From contig CAVQDO010000035.1 of the NCBI GenBank assembly GCA_963711255.1, positions 186,001 through 250,000 on the forward strand: 64,000 nucleotides of DNA. Direction: 5' to 3'. Within the stretch, counting starts at the first letter, position 1, and the number at the start of each line of letters is the position of its first letter. The notes under the pieces are model-generated. The model did not search any database and was not told the DNA's origin. It saw nothing but the letters and a program-made list of their open reading frames with translations. This DNA is from GCA-2746365 sp963711255 (GTDB lineage: Bacteria; Pseudomonadota; Gammaproteobacteria; SZUA-229). The position numbers were made by a program, and so were the translations under genes. Of the stretch, positions 16,827-25,529 are shown piece by piece.

Positions 16827-17141
16827 ATGAATTATACAAAACTGTTTTTATTCCTGATATTTATGATGAGCACGCAGCCGCTGCTGGCGATGAAACTTGC
16901 CTCAGATAATGATACTTCTGATGCCGTGGTTACAGAGTTTGACAAGACCGGGAAAGTGGATGGTGTTGACGAAAAAGGTCAGTGGATTCGTATCAATAAT
17001 AAAAAATACATACTGAGTGGTAGCGGCTCGATTAAACTCGAGGACTTGCGTTCAGGTTTGCCGGTTCATTTCAATATTGAAAAATCGAAGGGTGAACGTA
17101 ATGGACGTGTTACGCGAATATGGGTAGAAGATAATGAATAA
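16827..17141 (+). CDS. Small secreted PilY2-like protein
   Basis: A 104-residue protein with a signal peptide (MNYTKLFLFLIFMMSTQPLL) and a short beta-rich domain: TGKVDGVDEKGQWIRINNKK, then YILSGSGSIK and a basic ERNGRVTRIWVEDNE end. It lies between pilY1 and pilE, where Pseudomonas has pilY2, and its size fits. Sequence similarity to PilY2 was not tested, so the name is from position. It starts 15 nt after pilY1, and its last 8 nt overlap the start of pilE. A role in pilus assembly is inferred. Confidence 0.7.
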   Translation: MNYTKLFLFLIFMMSTQPLLAMKLASDNDTSDAVVTEFDKTGKVDGVDEKGQWIRINNKKYILSGSGSIKLEDLRSGLPVHFNIEKSKGERNGRVTRIWVEDNE

Positions 17142-17514
17142 AGATAAAGGTTTTACACTTCTTGAGCTAATGATGGTGGTGGCGATAATCGGTATTATCA
17201 GTGCTGTCGCATATCCCAGTTATCAATCGAGCGTACTTAAAGGTCATCGTGCAGAAGCGCAGGCCGACCTGCTGGAGATTGCGGGATCGCTGGAGCGGAC
17301 CTACACTGAGACCGGCAGTTATACCACTGCGGCGCTGCCATTTAGTGTTTCACCGCGAACGGGATCGACTTCTTACAATATTACACTGGCAAAAGCTGCA
17401 GCAACCTTCACGATAACGGCGACTCCTGCGGGTGCGCAGACATCAGATTCCTGTGGAACACTCACTCTGGCTCACACGGGTGTACAGACGCCTGCAACAG
17501 AAGGTTGCTGGTAA
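17134..17514 (+). CDS. pilE: Type IV minor pilin PilE
   Basis: The 126-residue precursor has a short leader MNKDKG and cleavage site G/FTLLELMMVVAIIGIIS with Glu5, then the AYPSYQSSVLKGHRAEAQ block and a two-cysteine C-terminal loop (SCGTL ... EGCW). It is short for a major pilin, and its place at the end of the fimT-pilVWXY1 operon matches PilE, the minor pilin that links the tip complex to the major pilin. The start overlaps the pilY2-like gene by 8 nt. I see no clear terminator before the convergent ispH. Confidence 0.9.
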   Translation: MNKDKGFTLLELMMVVAIIGIISAVAYPSYQSSVLKGHRAEAQADLLEIAGSLERTYTETGSYTTAALPFSVSPRTGSTSYNITLAKAAATFTITATPAGAQTSDSCGTLTLAHTGVQTPATEGCW

Positions 17515-17580
17515 CAGCGGATTACTAGTCGATGTCGGACAATCGAAGCTGGGCAGGCGGTGTGATTGTTTAACGGAAAA

Positions 17581-18513
17581 TTAACGTAATGCTTTAGGCA
17601 ACTGAAAATGAACATTTTCAGTTGCCTTTTCATTGGTGATTAAAGTGGTGTCAAACAGGCTTTCCAGTTTAGAGATAACTTCCTGAACCAGCACTTCCGG
17701 TGCCGAGGCACCTGCTGTTACACCGATAGAGTTTGCGCCAACAAACCAGTCATTATTAATATCTTCAACGCCGTCGATCAGGTAGGCGTTAACGTTTTGC
17801 TTCTCGGCCAGTTCGCGCAAACGATTTGAGTTAGAGCTGTTAGCGGAACCAATAACAAGGAACACATCAACCTTGTCAGCAAGTTCTCTGACGGCATCCT
17901 GGCGGTTCTGTGTGGCGTAACAGATGTCGTCTTTACGCGGTCCCTGAATATCAGGAAACTTTTCCTGCAACGCGCTGATAATATTTTTTGTGTCATCAAC
18001 CGACAGTGTTGTTTGTGTGACGTAGGCCAGTGACTGCGGATTTTTAACCGCTAGTGTCGTAACATCGTCGACAGTCTCTACCAGGTAAATATTACTTTTT
18101 TCATTCTTCCTGTATTGTCCAAGGGTGCCTTCTACTTCCGGGTGGCCCGCATGGCCAATAAGAATGACGTCTTCAGCTTTTTTTTCATGCCTGGCGACTT
18201 CAAGATGCACCTTGGTAACCAGCGGGCAGGTTGCATCAAATATGCGAAACTCTCTTGCCTGTGCCTCGTTACGAACTTTTTGGGAGACACCGTGAGCACT
18301 GAATATAACCGTTGCACCGTCGGGAATTTCATTTAATTCTTCGACAAAGATAGCACCTTTTTTGATTAGATCTTTAACCACGTAACGGTTATGTACCACT
18401 TCATGGCGCACATAGATAGGTGCTGAAAATATTTCCAGTGCACGTTCAACAATTTCTATCGCGCGATCAACGCCCGCACAAAAACCGCGAGGATTGGCAA
18501 GATAAATATTCAT
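17581..18513 (-). CDS. ispH: 4-hydroxy-3-methylbut-2-enyl diphosphate reductase
   Basis: Last enzyme of the MEP isoprenoid pathway: an iron-sulfur protein that reduces HMBPP to IPP and DMAPP. The 310-residue protein has the three cluster cysteines: C12 in NPRGFCAGVD, C96 in DATCPLVTK and about C198 in DDICYATQNRQ. The EVVHNRYVV and FSAHGVS blocks are also present. It is the last gene of the run murJ-ribF-ileS-lspA-fkpB-ispH, 9 nt after fkpB. It converges on the pilus operon. Confidence 0.96.
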   Translation of the reverse strand: MNIYLANPRGFCAGVDRAIEIVERALEIFSAPIYVRHEVVHNRYVVKDLIKKGAIFVEELNEIPDGATVIFSAHGVSQKVRNEAQAREFRIFDATCPLVTKVHLEVARHEKKAEDVILIGHAGHPEVEGTLGQYRKNEKSNIYLVETVDDVTTLAVKNPQSLAYVTQTTLSVDDTKNIISALQEKFPDIQGPRKDDICYATQNRQDAVRELADKVDVFLVIGSANSSNSNRLRELAEKQNVNAYLIDGVEDINNDWFVGANSIGVTAGASAPEVLVQEVISKLESLFDTTLITNEKATENVHFQLPKALR

Positions 18514-18522
18514 CGTGCTGTT

Positions 18523-18975
18523 TTATTCGATCTGCGCATGTGCATTGTTTACGCCCAGGATATTAACGGTAAAGATAATTTCCTGGCCGGCAAGCGGGTG
18601 GTTAAAATCGATTTCGACGCTGTCATCTTTCATGCTAACAACGGTGCCTGGTATGTCATCGCCATCCGGTGATTCGAAAGCGTAGGACAGGCCTGCTTCG
18701 GGTGGCATGTCTTCGGGGAAGTCCGAAAGCGGCATTTCATGTATATTGTCTTCGTCTCGAATGCCAAAGCCCTGTTCCGGGGTGAGCGTTAATGTTTGCG
18801 TATCACCTTCTTTTAAACCAAAGATGGCAAGTTCCATACCTTTTGTTACATCGTCGTGGCCCATGGAGATTTCTACGGGCTCATCATCAAAGCTGCTTTC
18901 GATAACATCGCCGTTGGGTAATTTTATGCTGTAGTGCATTAATACCAGGCTATGCATGTTAATTTCTTCTGTCAT
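18523..18975 (-). CDS. fkpB: FKBP-type peptidyl-prolyl cis-trans isomerase, SlpA/FkpB type
   Basis: A 150-residue cytoplasmic isomerase and chaperone of the SlyD-like FKBP group. It has the FKBP opening VLMHYSIKLPNGDVIESSF, the flap-insertion region with LTPEQGFGIRDE, and the FNHPLAGQEIIFTVNILGV segment near the C-terminus. No signal peptide or His-rich metal tail is present, which separates it from SlyD. It sits between lspA and ispH, exactly as in E. coli and most Gammaproteobacteria. It starts 7 nt after lspA. Confidence 0.92.
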   Translation of the reverse strand: MTEEINMHSLVLMHYSIKLPNGDVIESSFDDEPVEISMGHDDVTKGMELAIFGLKEGDTQTLTLTPEQGFGIRDEDNIHEMPLSDFPEDMPPEAGLSYAFESPDGDDIPGTVVSMKDDSVEIDFNHPLAGQEIIFTVNILGVNNAHAQIE

Positions 18976-18982
18976 GTTATTT

Positions 18983-19477
18983 TTATTCCGATTGCGTTTG
19001 TTTATTGCGTTTGGTTTCTAATAGCATGTCCAGTATAAGCAGGCCGGCACCCAGGGTAATGGCTGAGTCAGCAATGTTAAAAGCAGGGAAGAAGCTGTTG
19101 CTGTAGTAAACCTGGATGAAGTCGACAACTTCACCCGTCATGGCGCGGTCGATCAGGTTACCGATAGCGCCGCCAAGAATAAAGCTAATGGCAATTTGAA
19201 TAAGGTGGTTGTCTTTTTGCTGTTCGTCTCGAGTGATTTGCCTTAACCAGATAAAAAGAAAAATGCTGATTACTGTAGAAATAACAACAAAAAATATTCT
19301 TTGCCAGCCACCGGCTTCACTCAGGAAGCTAAAGGCAGCTCCCTTGTTGTACATCAAGGTGAAGTTGAAGCCTGGAAAAATGGCCACAGGTTGATATAGT
19401 AATAGTTCTGCCTCAGCTATTTTTTTTGTTAGCTGATCAAGAACAACGGTTAATACAGAAAGCCATAGCCATTTCAT
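18983..19477 (-). CDS. lspA: Signal peptidase II (prolipoprotein signal peptidase)
   Basis: Inner-membrane aspartyl protease that cleaves the signal peptide of lipoproteins after lipid attachment. The 164-residue protein has four predicted membrane helices, an N-terminal VVLDQLTK segment, FNFTLMYNKGAAFSFL, GGAIGNLIDR, GEVVDFIQVY and PAFNIADSAI. The last three contain the conserved asparagine and catalytic aspartates. Length matches E. coli LspA. It is downstream of ileS (37 nt) and upstream of fkpB (7 nt) in the usual order. Confidence 0.96.
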   Translation of the reverse strand: MKWLWLSVLTVVLDQLTKKIAEAELLLYQPVAIFPGFNFTLMYNKGAAFSFLSEAGGWQRIFFVVISTVISIFLFIWLRQITRDEQQKDNHLIQIAISFILGGAIGNLIDRAMTGEVVDFIQVYYSNSFFPAFNIADSAITLGAGLLILDMLLETKRNKQTQSE

Positions 19478-19514
19478 AAAATAAATTTAAATAGTTTGTC
19501 AGTTGTTTTTATCA

Positions 19515-22355
19515 TCAGGCAAATATACGTTGTTCGCCTTCACCGATAACATTGTCAACACAGCGTCCGCAAAGTTCAGGATGTTCAGCATTATTACCAA
19601 TGTCTTCCTGGTGATGCCAGCAGCGCACGCATTTATCGTGGCTGGAAGCGCCTGCCTTGATTTTCATGGTGTGGCTGTTGCCATTGCCGTCAGTAATAGC
19701 GGCTTCGATACAGTCAGCGCCTGCTTCGCTTATATCTTTAACGCTGGCGGCTGATGTTATCAGGACAAAACGAAGTTCTTCTTTTAAAGAATCAAGTTTG
19801 TCTTTTAATTCGGCATCAACAAAAAGCGTAACTTCGGCATCAAGCGATGAACCAATGGTTTTGTTTGTGCGTAAAGCCTCAAGCTCTTTACTGACTGCGG
19901 AGCGAACTTCAAGTATGGTTTGCCAGAACGCCATGTTCATGTTTTCACTGGCATCAAGCGCTGCCAGATCGAGATACCAGTTTTCCAGTAATACAGAATC
20001 ACTGCGCTCGCCGGGAATAGCCTGCCACAATTCATCGGCGGTAAAAGTCAGGATTGGCGCAATCCAGCGGCACATGGCTTCGGCAATATGATAAAGCGCA
20101 GTTTGCGCTGAGCGGCGAGTAATACTATTGCTCTTTGTTGTGTACTGACGATCCTTGATGATATCAAGATAGAAGCCACCAAGATCGACCGTGCAGAAGT
20201 GCTGTAGTTTCTGATGAATTAAATGAAAGTTAAATTCTTTGTAAGCGTCAACAATTTCATTCTGTAATTCAAGGCATCGCGCAATCGCCCAGCGATCCAG
20301 AGAAAGCAGTTCGTTGTTCTGCAGTTTGTCTGTCGCCGGATCGAAGCCGTTCAGGTTGGCTAACAGAAAACGGGCAGTATTTCTGATGCGGCGATAAGAG
20401 TCTGCACTGCGTTTTAAAATTTCATCCGACACGGTCATTTCATTGCTGTAATCGCTGCTGGCAACCCACAGCCGCAAAATGTCTGCACCTAAAGTGCCAA
20501 CGATTTTTTGTGGCGCAACAACATTGCCTAATGACTTCGACATTTTTTTACCGTGAGCATCAACGGTAAAACCATGTGTTAAAACTTTTTTGTAAGGAGC
20601 GACACCATTGATAGCCGTTGAGGTTAACAATGATGACTGGAACCAGCCACGATGCTGGTCCGAACCTTCAAGATATAAATCGGCAGGGAACGGCAGCTTG
20701 CTGCGTTTACCTAATACGCAGGCATGAGTGACGCCTGAGTCAAACCAGACATCCAGCGTATCGGTGGTTTTGTCGTATAAGTCAGCGTCGTTGCCTAGCA
20801 GCTCACTGGCTTCCATCGAAAACCAGGCTTCGACGCCCAGCTGTTCAATTTTCTTCGCCACCTGTTCGATCAGATTCTGGGTATCGGGATGCAGCTCACC
20901 GGTTTCTTTATGCACAAATAAAGGAATCGGTACGCCCCAGGTACGCTGCCTGGATATGCACCAGTCAGGACGATTGTTCACCATGCTTTCGATACGCGCC
21001 TGTCCCCAGTCGGGTAGCCAGGTGGTTTCTTTTATAGCTTTGTTAGCCAGATCGCGTAGCCCTGCCTGTTCCATGCTGATAAACCACTGTGGTGTGGCGC
21101 GAAAAATAATCGGCGTTTTGTGGCGCCAGCAGCAAGGGTAACTGTGCTGCATTTTTTCGTGTTTCAGTAAAACATGGTTATCTTCTAAAACCTTTAATAC
21201 TTCCGGGTTGGCCTTGTTAACGTGAACACCGGCAAACAGTTCGGTGTCAGGTAAAAAGATGCCGTTGCCAGCAACCGGGTTATACACTTCCAGTCCATAA
21301 CGGTTGCCGACGATGTAGTCATCCTGGCCATGGCCGGGCGCTGTGTGAACCGCGCCGGTACCGGTTTCGGTGGTAACGTGGTCGCCGAGAATGACTGGCA
21401 CCTGTTTATCGTAAAACGGATGTTTGAGTTGCAGGTTTTCCAGCGCCTGGCCCTGGCAGCTGGCAAGGCTTTTAGTGTTTTCAAAACCATAGCGCTGCAG
21501 CGCACTTTCCGCCAGTGAGCTTTCCAGTATTAAACGCGCCGGACCGTGCTGAGTCTGAACCTGAATCAGTTCGTAAGTAAATTCCGGGTGCAGGGCAACC
21601 GCCTGATTGGCGGGTAGTGTCCACGGTGTCGTGGTCCAGATGACGGCCGCAATATCGCCTTCACCCTGGTCACAGTTGAATGCCTTTTCAAAGTCGCTGT
21701 TATTAACGGCATTGAACATAACGTCAATCGCGGGAGATTCTTTATCCTGGTATTCCACTTCGGCTTCAGCCAGTGCCGAGCCGCAATCCAGGCACCAGTG
21801 TACCGGTTTGCTGCCCTGATGCAGGTGGCCTTTATCAATGATTTTACCCAGGCTGCGCACGATGTCGGCTTCAAACTGGAAGTCCATGGTGAGATAGGGT
21901 TTATCCCAGTCACCCTGTACGCCCAGGCGAATGAAATCCTTGCGCTGGCCATCAACCTGTTTGGCAGCATATTCGCGGCATTTTTCGCGGAAGGTTTTTG
22001 CGTCTACCTTGTTGCCGGCTTTACCCACTTTTTTCTCAACCATTAATTCAATGGGCAGGCCGTGACAGTCCCAGCCGGGAACATAGCGCGCATCGAAACC
22101 TTCAATGGTATGACTTTTAACAATAATGTCTTTTAATATTTTATTAACCGCGTGACCGATATGTATATCACCATTAGCGTATGGCGGGCCGTCATGCAGG
22201 ACAAATGTTGGGCGGCCATCACATGCCTGGCGAATTTTTTGATATAAGCCTGAGCTCTGCCACTGTTTCAGCATTTCAGGCTCGCGGTTAGCCAGATTGC
22301 CGCGCATCGGGAAATCAGTATCAGGAAGGTTTAGTGTTGCTTTGTAATCAGTCAT
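19515..22355 (-). CDS. ileS: Isoleucyl-tRNA synthetase
   Basis: Class I enzyme of 946 residues that charges tRNA-Ile and edits valine. It has the HIGH motif as GDIHIGHAVNK, the WDCHGLPIE block of the bacterial type, the editing domain (IWTTTPWTLPANQAV), DQHRGWFQSSL and the KMSKS motif as KKMSKSLGN. A C-terminal zinc site has four cysteines (CVRCWHH ... CGRC). This zinc tail marks the bacterial (mupirocin-sensitive) type I form. It follows ribF and precedes lspA, the common gammaproteobacterial order. Confidence 0.97.
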   Translation of the reverse strand: MTDYKATLNLPDTDFPMRGNLANREPEMLKQWQSSGLYQKIRQACDGRPTFVLHDGPPYANGDIHIGHAVNKILKDIIVKSHTIEGFDARYVPGWDCHGLPIELMVEKKVGKAGNKVDAKTFREKCREYAAKQVDGQRKDFIRLGVQGDWDKPYLTMDFQFEADIVRSLGKIIDKGHLHQGSKPVHWCLDCGSALAEAEVEYQDKESPAIDVMFNAVNNSDFEKAFNCDQGEGDIAAVIWTTTPWTLPANQAVALHPEFTYELIQVQTQHGPARLILESSLAESALQRYGFENTKSLASCQGQALENLQLKHPFYDKQVPVILGDHVTTETGTGAVHTAPGHGQDDYIVGNRYGLEVYNPVAGNGIFLPDTELFAGVHVNKANPEVLKVLEDNHVLLKHEKMQHSYPCCWRHKTPIIFRATPQWFISMEQAGLRDLANKAIKETTWLPDWGQARIESMVNNRPDWCISRQRTWGVPIPLFVHKETGELHPDTQNLIEQVAKKIEQLGVEAWFSMEASELLGNDADLYDKTTDTLDVWFDSGVTHACVLGKRSKLPFPADLYLEGSDQHRGWFQSSLLTSTAINGVAPYKKVLTHGFTVDAHGKKMSKSLGNVVAPQKIVGTLGADILRLWVASSDYSNEMTVSDEILKRSADSYRRIRNTARFLLANLNGFDPATDKLQNNELLSLDRWAIARCLELQNEIVDAYKEFNFHLIHQKLQHFCTVDLGGFYLDIIKDRQYTTKSNSITRRSAQTALYHIAEAMCRWIAPILTFTADELWQAIPGERSDSVLLENWYLDLAALDASENMNMAFWQTILEVRSAVSKELEALRTNKTIGSSLDAEVTLFVDAELKDKLDSLKEELRFVLITSAASVKDISEAGADCIEAAITDGNGNSHTMKIKAGASSHDKCVRCWHHQEDIGNNAEHPELCGRCVDNVIGEGEQRIFA

Positions 22356-22394
22356 ATAAAATCAATGAATAGTGAAAGTGAATCAGTCTGCCGA

Positions 22395-23346
22395 CTATTC
22401 AGTTTTCATTTTTAATAGTTCGACAGCTTTTTTACAGTCGATCTGTATTTGTTGTTTTAAATCGTCAAATGAATCGAATTTTTTTTCATCGCGAATTTTG
22501 TGCTGGAAGGAAACGCAAACCCGCTCGCCATAAATGGTTTCGTCAAAATCAAATAGATGCACTTCTAGCTGGACGCGTTCGCCGTCAACCGTCGGCCTGC
22601 GACCGAGGTTGGCAATGCCCGCAATATCGCCATGTTTCTTGCTGTGCATGGTAACAGAATATACCCCATGAAGTGGCGTTTCTGTGCGCCTTAAATGGAT
22701 ATTTGCGGTGGGAAATCCAATGGTTCGGCCACGTTTGTCGCCATGACTAATGTGGTTGCAGATAGTGTAAGCACGGCCCAGCATTCTATCGGCCAGGGCG
22801 AGTTCATTAGCGATCAGTGCTTTCCTGATTAACGAGCTGCTAACCCGCTGATCGTCGATGCAGTGCGAGGCAATACTGGCGACTGAAAAATTATGTTTAT
22901 TGCCGTATTCCTGCAGCAGCGCGAAATCGCCCTGGCGGTCGCAGCCAAAACGAAAGTCATCGCCGATGATAACGGACTTTATTTTTAACTTTTCGATCAG
23001 CACCTGCTCAATAAAATCGCTCGGCACTCATGCTTGCCAGTGCCTGGTTAAAATTGAGGAACAGCAGGAATTCGGGCCGTATGGCATCAGAAAAGCTGGC
23101 CAGTGTCTGGATTTTTTCGGCACGATTCATTAATCGTGCGGTGCCTTGTTTGCCTTTGGTGAAAAACTCCCTCGGTAATGGCTCAAACGTCATCAGGCAA
23201 CGGTGCGTGTTCAGCCGTTTTGCTTCTGCCGACAGCTGCTCCAGCATCTTCTGGTGGCCCAGGTGCAGGCCATCGAAATTTCCGATGGTGATAACGCCAT
23301 TCTGGTGTTCTGTCCGGCAATTATGTAGGCCGCGGATAACTTGCAT
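22395..23346 (-). CDS. ribF: Bifunctional riboflavin kinase/FAD synthetase, split by a one-base frameshift
   Basis: Makes FMN and FAD from riboflavin. The N-terminal adenylyltransferase part (start ATG 23346) has ITIGNFDGLHLGHQKML and LMTFEPLPREFF. Its frame ends after LASMSAERFY at 23008. The next frame resumes at once with SDFIEQVLIEKL and IIGDDFRFG, then the kinase part GRTIGFPTANI and HGVYSV, and a stop at 22395. One extra base around 23013-23018 joins them: SAE plus DFIEQV is the expected reading. Without it the gene would encode 316 residues, the normal length. There is no slippery site, so this is a sequence error or a real lesion. ileS follows 39 nt later. Confidence 0.9.
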
Positions 23347-23437
23347 TTCGATAGTGAGAAGGGTGTCTTAAGGTTAAAAGGTCAGTTTGAGTAGTTAGGG
23401 GGTATATCCTACCAGTTACCGGCAATAACAATAAAGT

Positions 23438-24997
23438 TTACGGCTGTTTTTTTAACTGGCCGAGGCGAAAGCCCTGTAACCAGAGCATTAAAAAGTAGAT
23501 GAAAACTGCCACGGTAATGATAAAGGCCAGGTTTGTTACGCGATCGATTAGTGACCACTGGCTCCACTGAATAATAGTCGGGTTCAGCCAGATTACTGCA
23601 GCCGCCATGGCAATCGTTGCGATAGCAATGCGGAACAGCCACGCCAGCCAGCCGTCCTGCGGGGTGAAAATCGCTTTATCGCGCAGACCGCTGTATAACA
23701 GTATGGCATTGATATAGGCTGAAAAACTGGTCGCCAGTGCCAGGCCGACATGGGGCGCTTCATAATCGAACATCACCATTGGGATAACAAACAGCAGGTT
23801 CAGCACCATATTGCATACCATGGCGATAATGCCGATACGCACCGGGGTGCGGGTATCCTGCCGTGCGTAGTAGCCGGGTGCCAGTATTTTGATAACCACC
23901 AGCGCCGGCAGACCCAGCATATAAGCCATCAGGCTTAAGCTGGCAAAATAGGTGTCATTCGTAGTGAATTTGCCGTAGCCAAACAATGTCGACAGGATAG
24001 GTGCCGCCAGGATAAACAGGCCGACACAGGCTGGAATGGTAATAAAGGTAACCAGCCGCAGCGCCCAGTTGAGCGTCTGGTTAAACTGCTCGCCAGAGGC
24101 CCGGGCATGCTGCTGCGACAGGGTAGGCAGTATCACCGTGGCGATGGCGATGCCCAGCACACCAAGCGGAAATTCCAGCAGGCGGTCGGAATAATACAGC
24201 CAGGTAACGCTGCCGGTAATCAGGAATGAAGCAATCACGGTATCCAGCAATAGATTAATCTGAGCCACGGAAGAGCCAAAAATGGCCGGAATCATTAACT
24301 TGCCAATTTTTCGAATTCCGGCATGCTTGCGATTAAATTTGGGTGTCGGCATCAGCCCCAGTTTTAGCAGTGACGGAAACTGAATGACCAGCTGCGCGAC
24401 ACCGGCAAGAGCCACGCCCCAGGCCAGGGCCATTAACGGCTGTTCAAAGTAGGGCGCCAGGAAAAAGACTGAGCCGATCAGGCAGATATTCAATAGTACG
24501 GGCGTGAAGGCCGGAACGGCGAACTGGTGATAACTGTTCAGTATGCCGCCGGCAAATGCCACCAGGGCGATAAAAAAGATATAAGGGAAAGTGATGCGCA
24601 ATAAATCGGCGGTTAACTGAAATTGCTCTGCATTACTGCTGAAACCGGGGGCAAAGAGATAAACCAGTGCCGGCGCAAAGACCATGCCCAGTATCGATAA
24701 AATCAGCAGAAAGCCGCCAAGGGTACCGGCAACGTGGTCAACCAGGTCTTTCAGCGAGGCTTTATCGTGTTTTTCCCTGTATTCGGCAAAGACCGGAACA
24801 AACGCCAGTGAAAATGCGCCTTCAGCGAACAGGCGGCGCATAAAATTAGGGATTTTGAAGGCAACCAGGAAAGCATCGGTACCCCCGGAAGCGCCAAAAA
24901 ACGTGGCCAGCGTGATGTCGCGTAACAGGCCGAGAACCCTTGATAGCAGTGTCATTCCGCCCACGGTAAAGGTGGAACGCAGTAATTTTGTGCTCAG
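23438..24997 (-). CDS. murJ: Lipid II flippase MurJ, probable CTG start
   Basis: Integral membrane flippase that moves lipid II to the periplasm for peptidoglycan synthesis. From the first canonical start, GTG 24964, it is 508 residues. The family N-terminus, however, begins 11 residues earlier: the codons from 24997 read LSTKLLRSTFTVGGMTLLSR, which fits the usual M-N-L-L-K-S-L pattern. A perfect AAGGAG lies 6 nt upstream of the CTG at 24997-24995, and a TAA blocks the frame just above. So CTG is the likely start (519 residues). Other blocks are FGASGGTDAFLVAFKIPNFM, RRLFAEGAFSLAFVPVF and a run of about 14 hydrophobic helices. It heads the ribF-ileS-lspA-fkpB-ispH run. Confidence 0.93.
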   Translation of the reverse strand: MSTKLLRSTFTVGGMTLLSRVLGLLRDITLATFFGASGGTDAFLVAFKIPNFMRRLFAEGAFSLAFVPVFAEYREKHDKASLKDLVDHVAGTLGGFLLILSILGMVFAPALVYLFAPGFSSNAEQFQLTADLLRITFPYIFFIALVAFAGGILNSYHQFAVPAFTPVLLNICLIGSVFFLAPYFEQPLMALAWGVALAGVAQLVIQFPSLLKLGLMPTPKFNRKHAGIRKIGKLMIPAIFGSSVAQINLLLDTVIASFLITGSVTWLYYSDRLLEFPLGVLGIAIATVILPTLSQQHARASGEQFNQTLNWALRLVTFITIPACVGLFILAAPILSTLFGYGKFTTNDTYFASLSLMAYMLGLPALVVIKILAPGYYARQDTRTPVRIGIIAMVCNMVLNLLFVIPMVMFDYEAPHVGLALATSFSAYINAILLYSGLRDKAIFTPQDGWLAWLFRIAIATIAMAAAVIWLNPTIIQWSQWSLIDRVTNLAFIITVAVFIYFLMLWLQGFRLGQLKKQP

Positions 24998-25119
24998 GGT
25001 CGTCTCCTTAAATTAAGCGCGGTTCATCTGGCTAATGGTCTGATGGCGAGATTGTACCTGTTGCCAGTGTTTTTCTAAACCTGTATTTCTCTCTGCCGGA
25101 CTATCAGTATCGATTTTTG

Positions 25120-25148
25120 TTGACAATTTAACGAAAAACAGGCATCCT
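25120..25148 (+). promoter_or_regulatory. Probable rpsT promoter
   Basis: A perfect -35 TTGACA (25120-25125) is followed after 17 nt by CATCCT (25143-25148) and the C-rich ACGCCC. The -10 is weak, but a GC-rich discriminator like this is typical of ribosomal-protein promoters under stringent control. The leader to the rpsT start is short, about 25-30 nt. Confidence 0.45.
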
Positions 25149-25180
25149 ACGCCCTCTTTTTTTCAAGATGGTTTAAGACA

Positions 25181-25444
25181 GTGGCAAATACAGCTTCAGC
25201 AAAAAAACGCGCCAGACAGGCGGAAGGTAATCGCACTCGCAACGTAGGTGTTCGCTCAATGATGCGTACTTATATTAAACGAGTTTACTACGCGATAGAA
25301 GCTGGTGATAAGTCTGCAGCGGAAGCGGCATACAAAATTGCTACGCCGATGATTGACCGTGTTGCAGGCAAAGGTCTGATTCATGCTAACAAGGCAGCGC
25401 GTACTAAAAGTCGCATGAATAACAATATTCGTTCAATGGCGTAA
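25181..25444 (+). CDS. rpsT: 30S ribosomal protein S20
   Basis: An 87-residue small-subunit protein that binds 16S rRNA. The sequence ANTASAKKRARQAEGNRTRN at the N-terminus and the AGKGLIHANKAARTKSRMN block near the C-terminus are diagnostic. The start is GTG with a weak Shine-Dalgarno site. In E. coli rpsT also uses a non-ATG start, which is part of its translational control; the same may hold here but is inference. It is transcribed divergently from murJ, as in E. coli, and is followed by a strong terminator. Confidence 0.97.
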   Translation: MANTASAKKRARQAEGNRTRNVGVRSMMRTYIKRVYYAIEAGDKSAAEAAYKIATPMIDRVAGKGLIHANKAARTKSRMNNNIRSMA

Positions 25445-25470
25445 GTTTTTAACTTATTCTTTTGATCAGG

Positions 25471-25499
25471 AAGCCGGGCTGATTCAGTCCGGCTTTTTT
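25471..25499 (+). terminator. Rho-independent terminator after rpsT
   Basis: AAGCCGG (25471-25477) pairs with CCGGCTT (25489-25495) across an 11-nt loop, then a run of Ts to 25499. It begins 27 nt past the stop codon. Confidence 0.85.
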
Positions 25500-25529
25500 G
25501 TTGCCTGTATTATTTGATTAGTTCTTTTG

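Noticed and set aside
22990..23040. Programmed frameshifting in ribF
   Set aside because: No slippery heptamer is present at the join, and no downstream structure or internal Shine-Dalgarno site was seen. A plain single-base indel is simpler.
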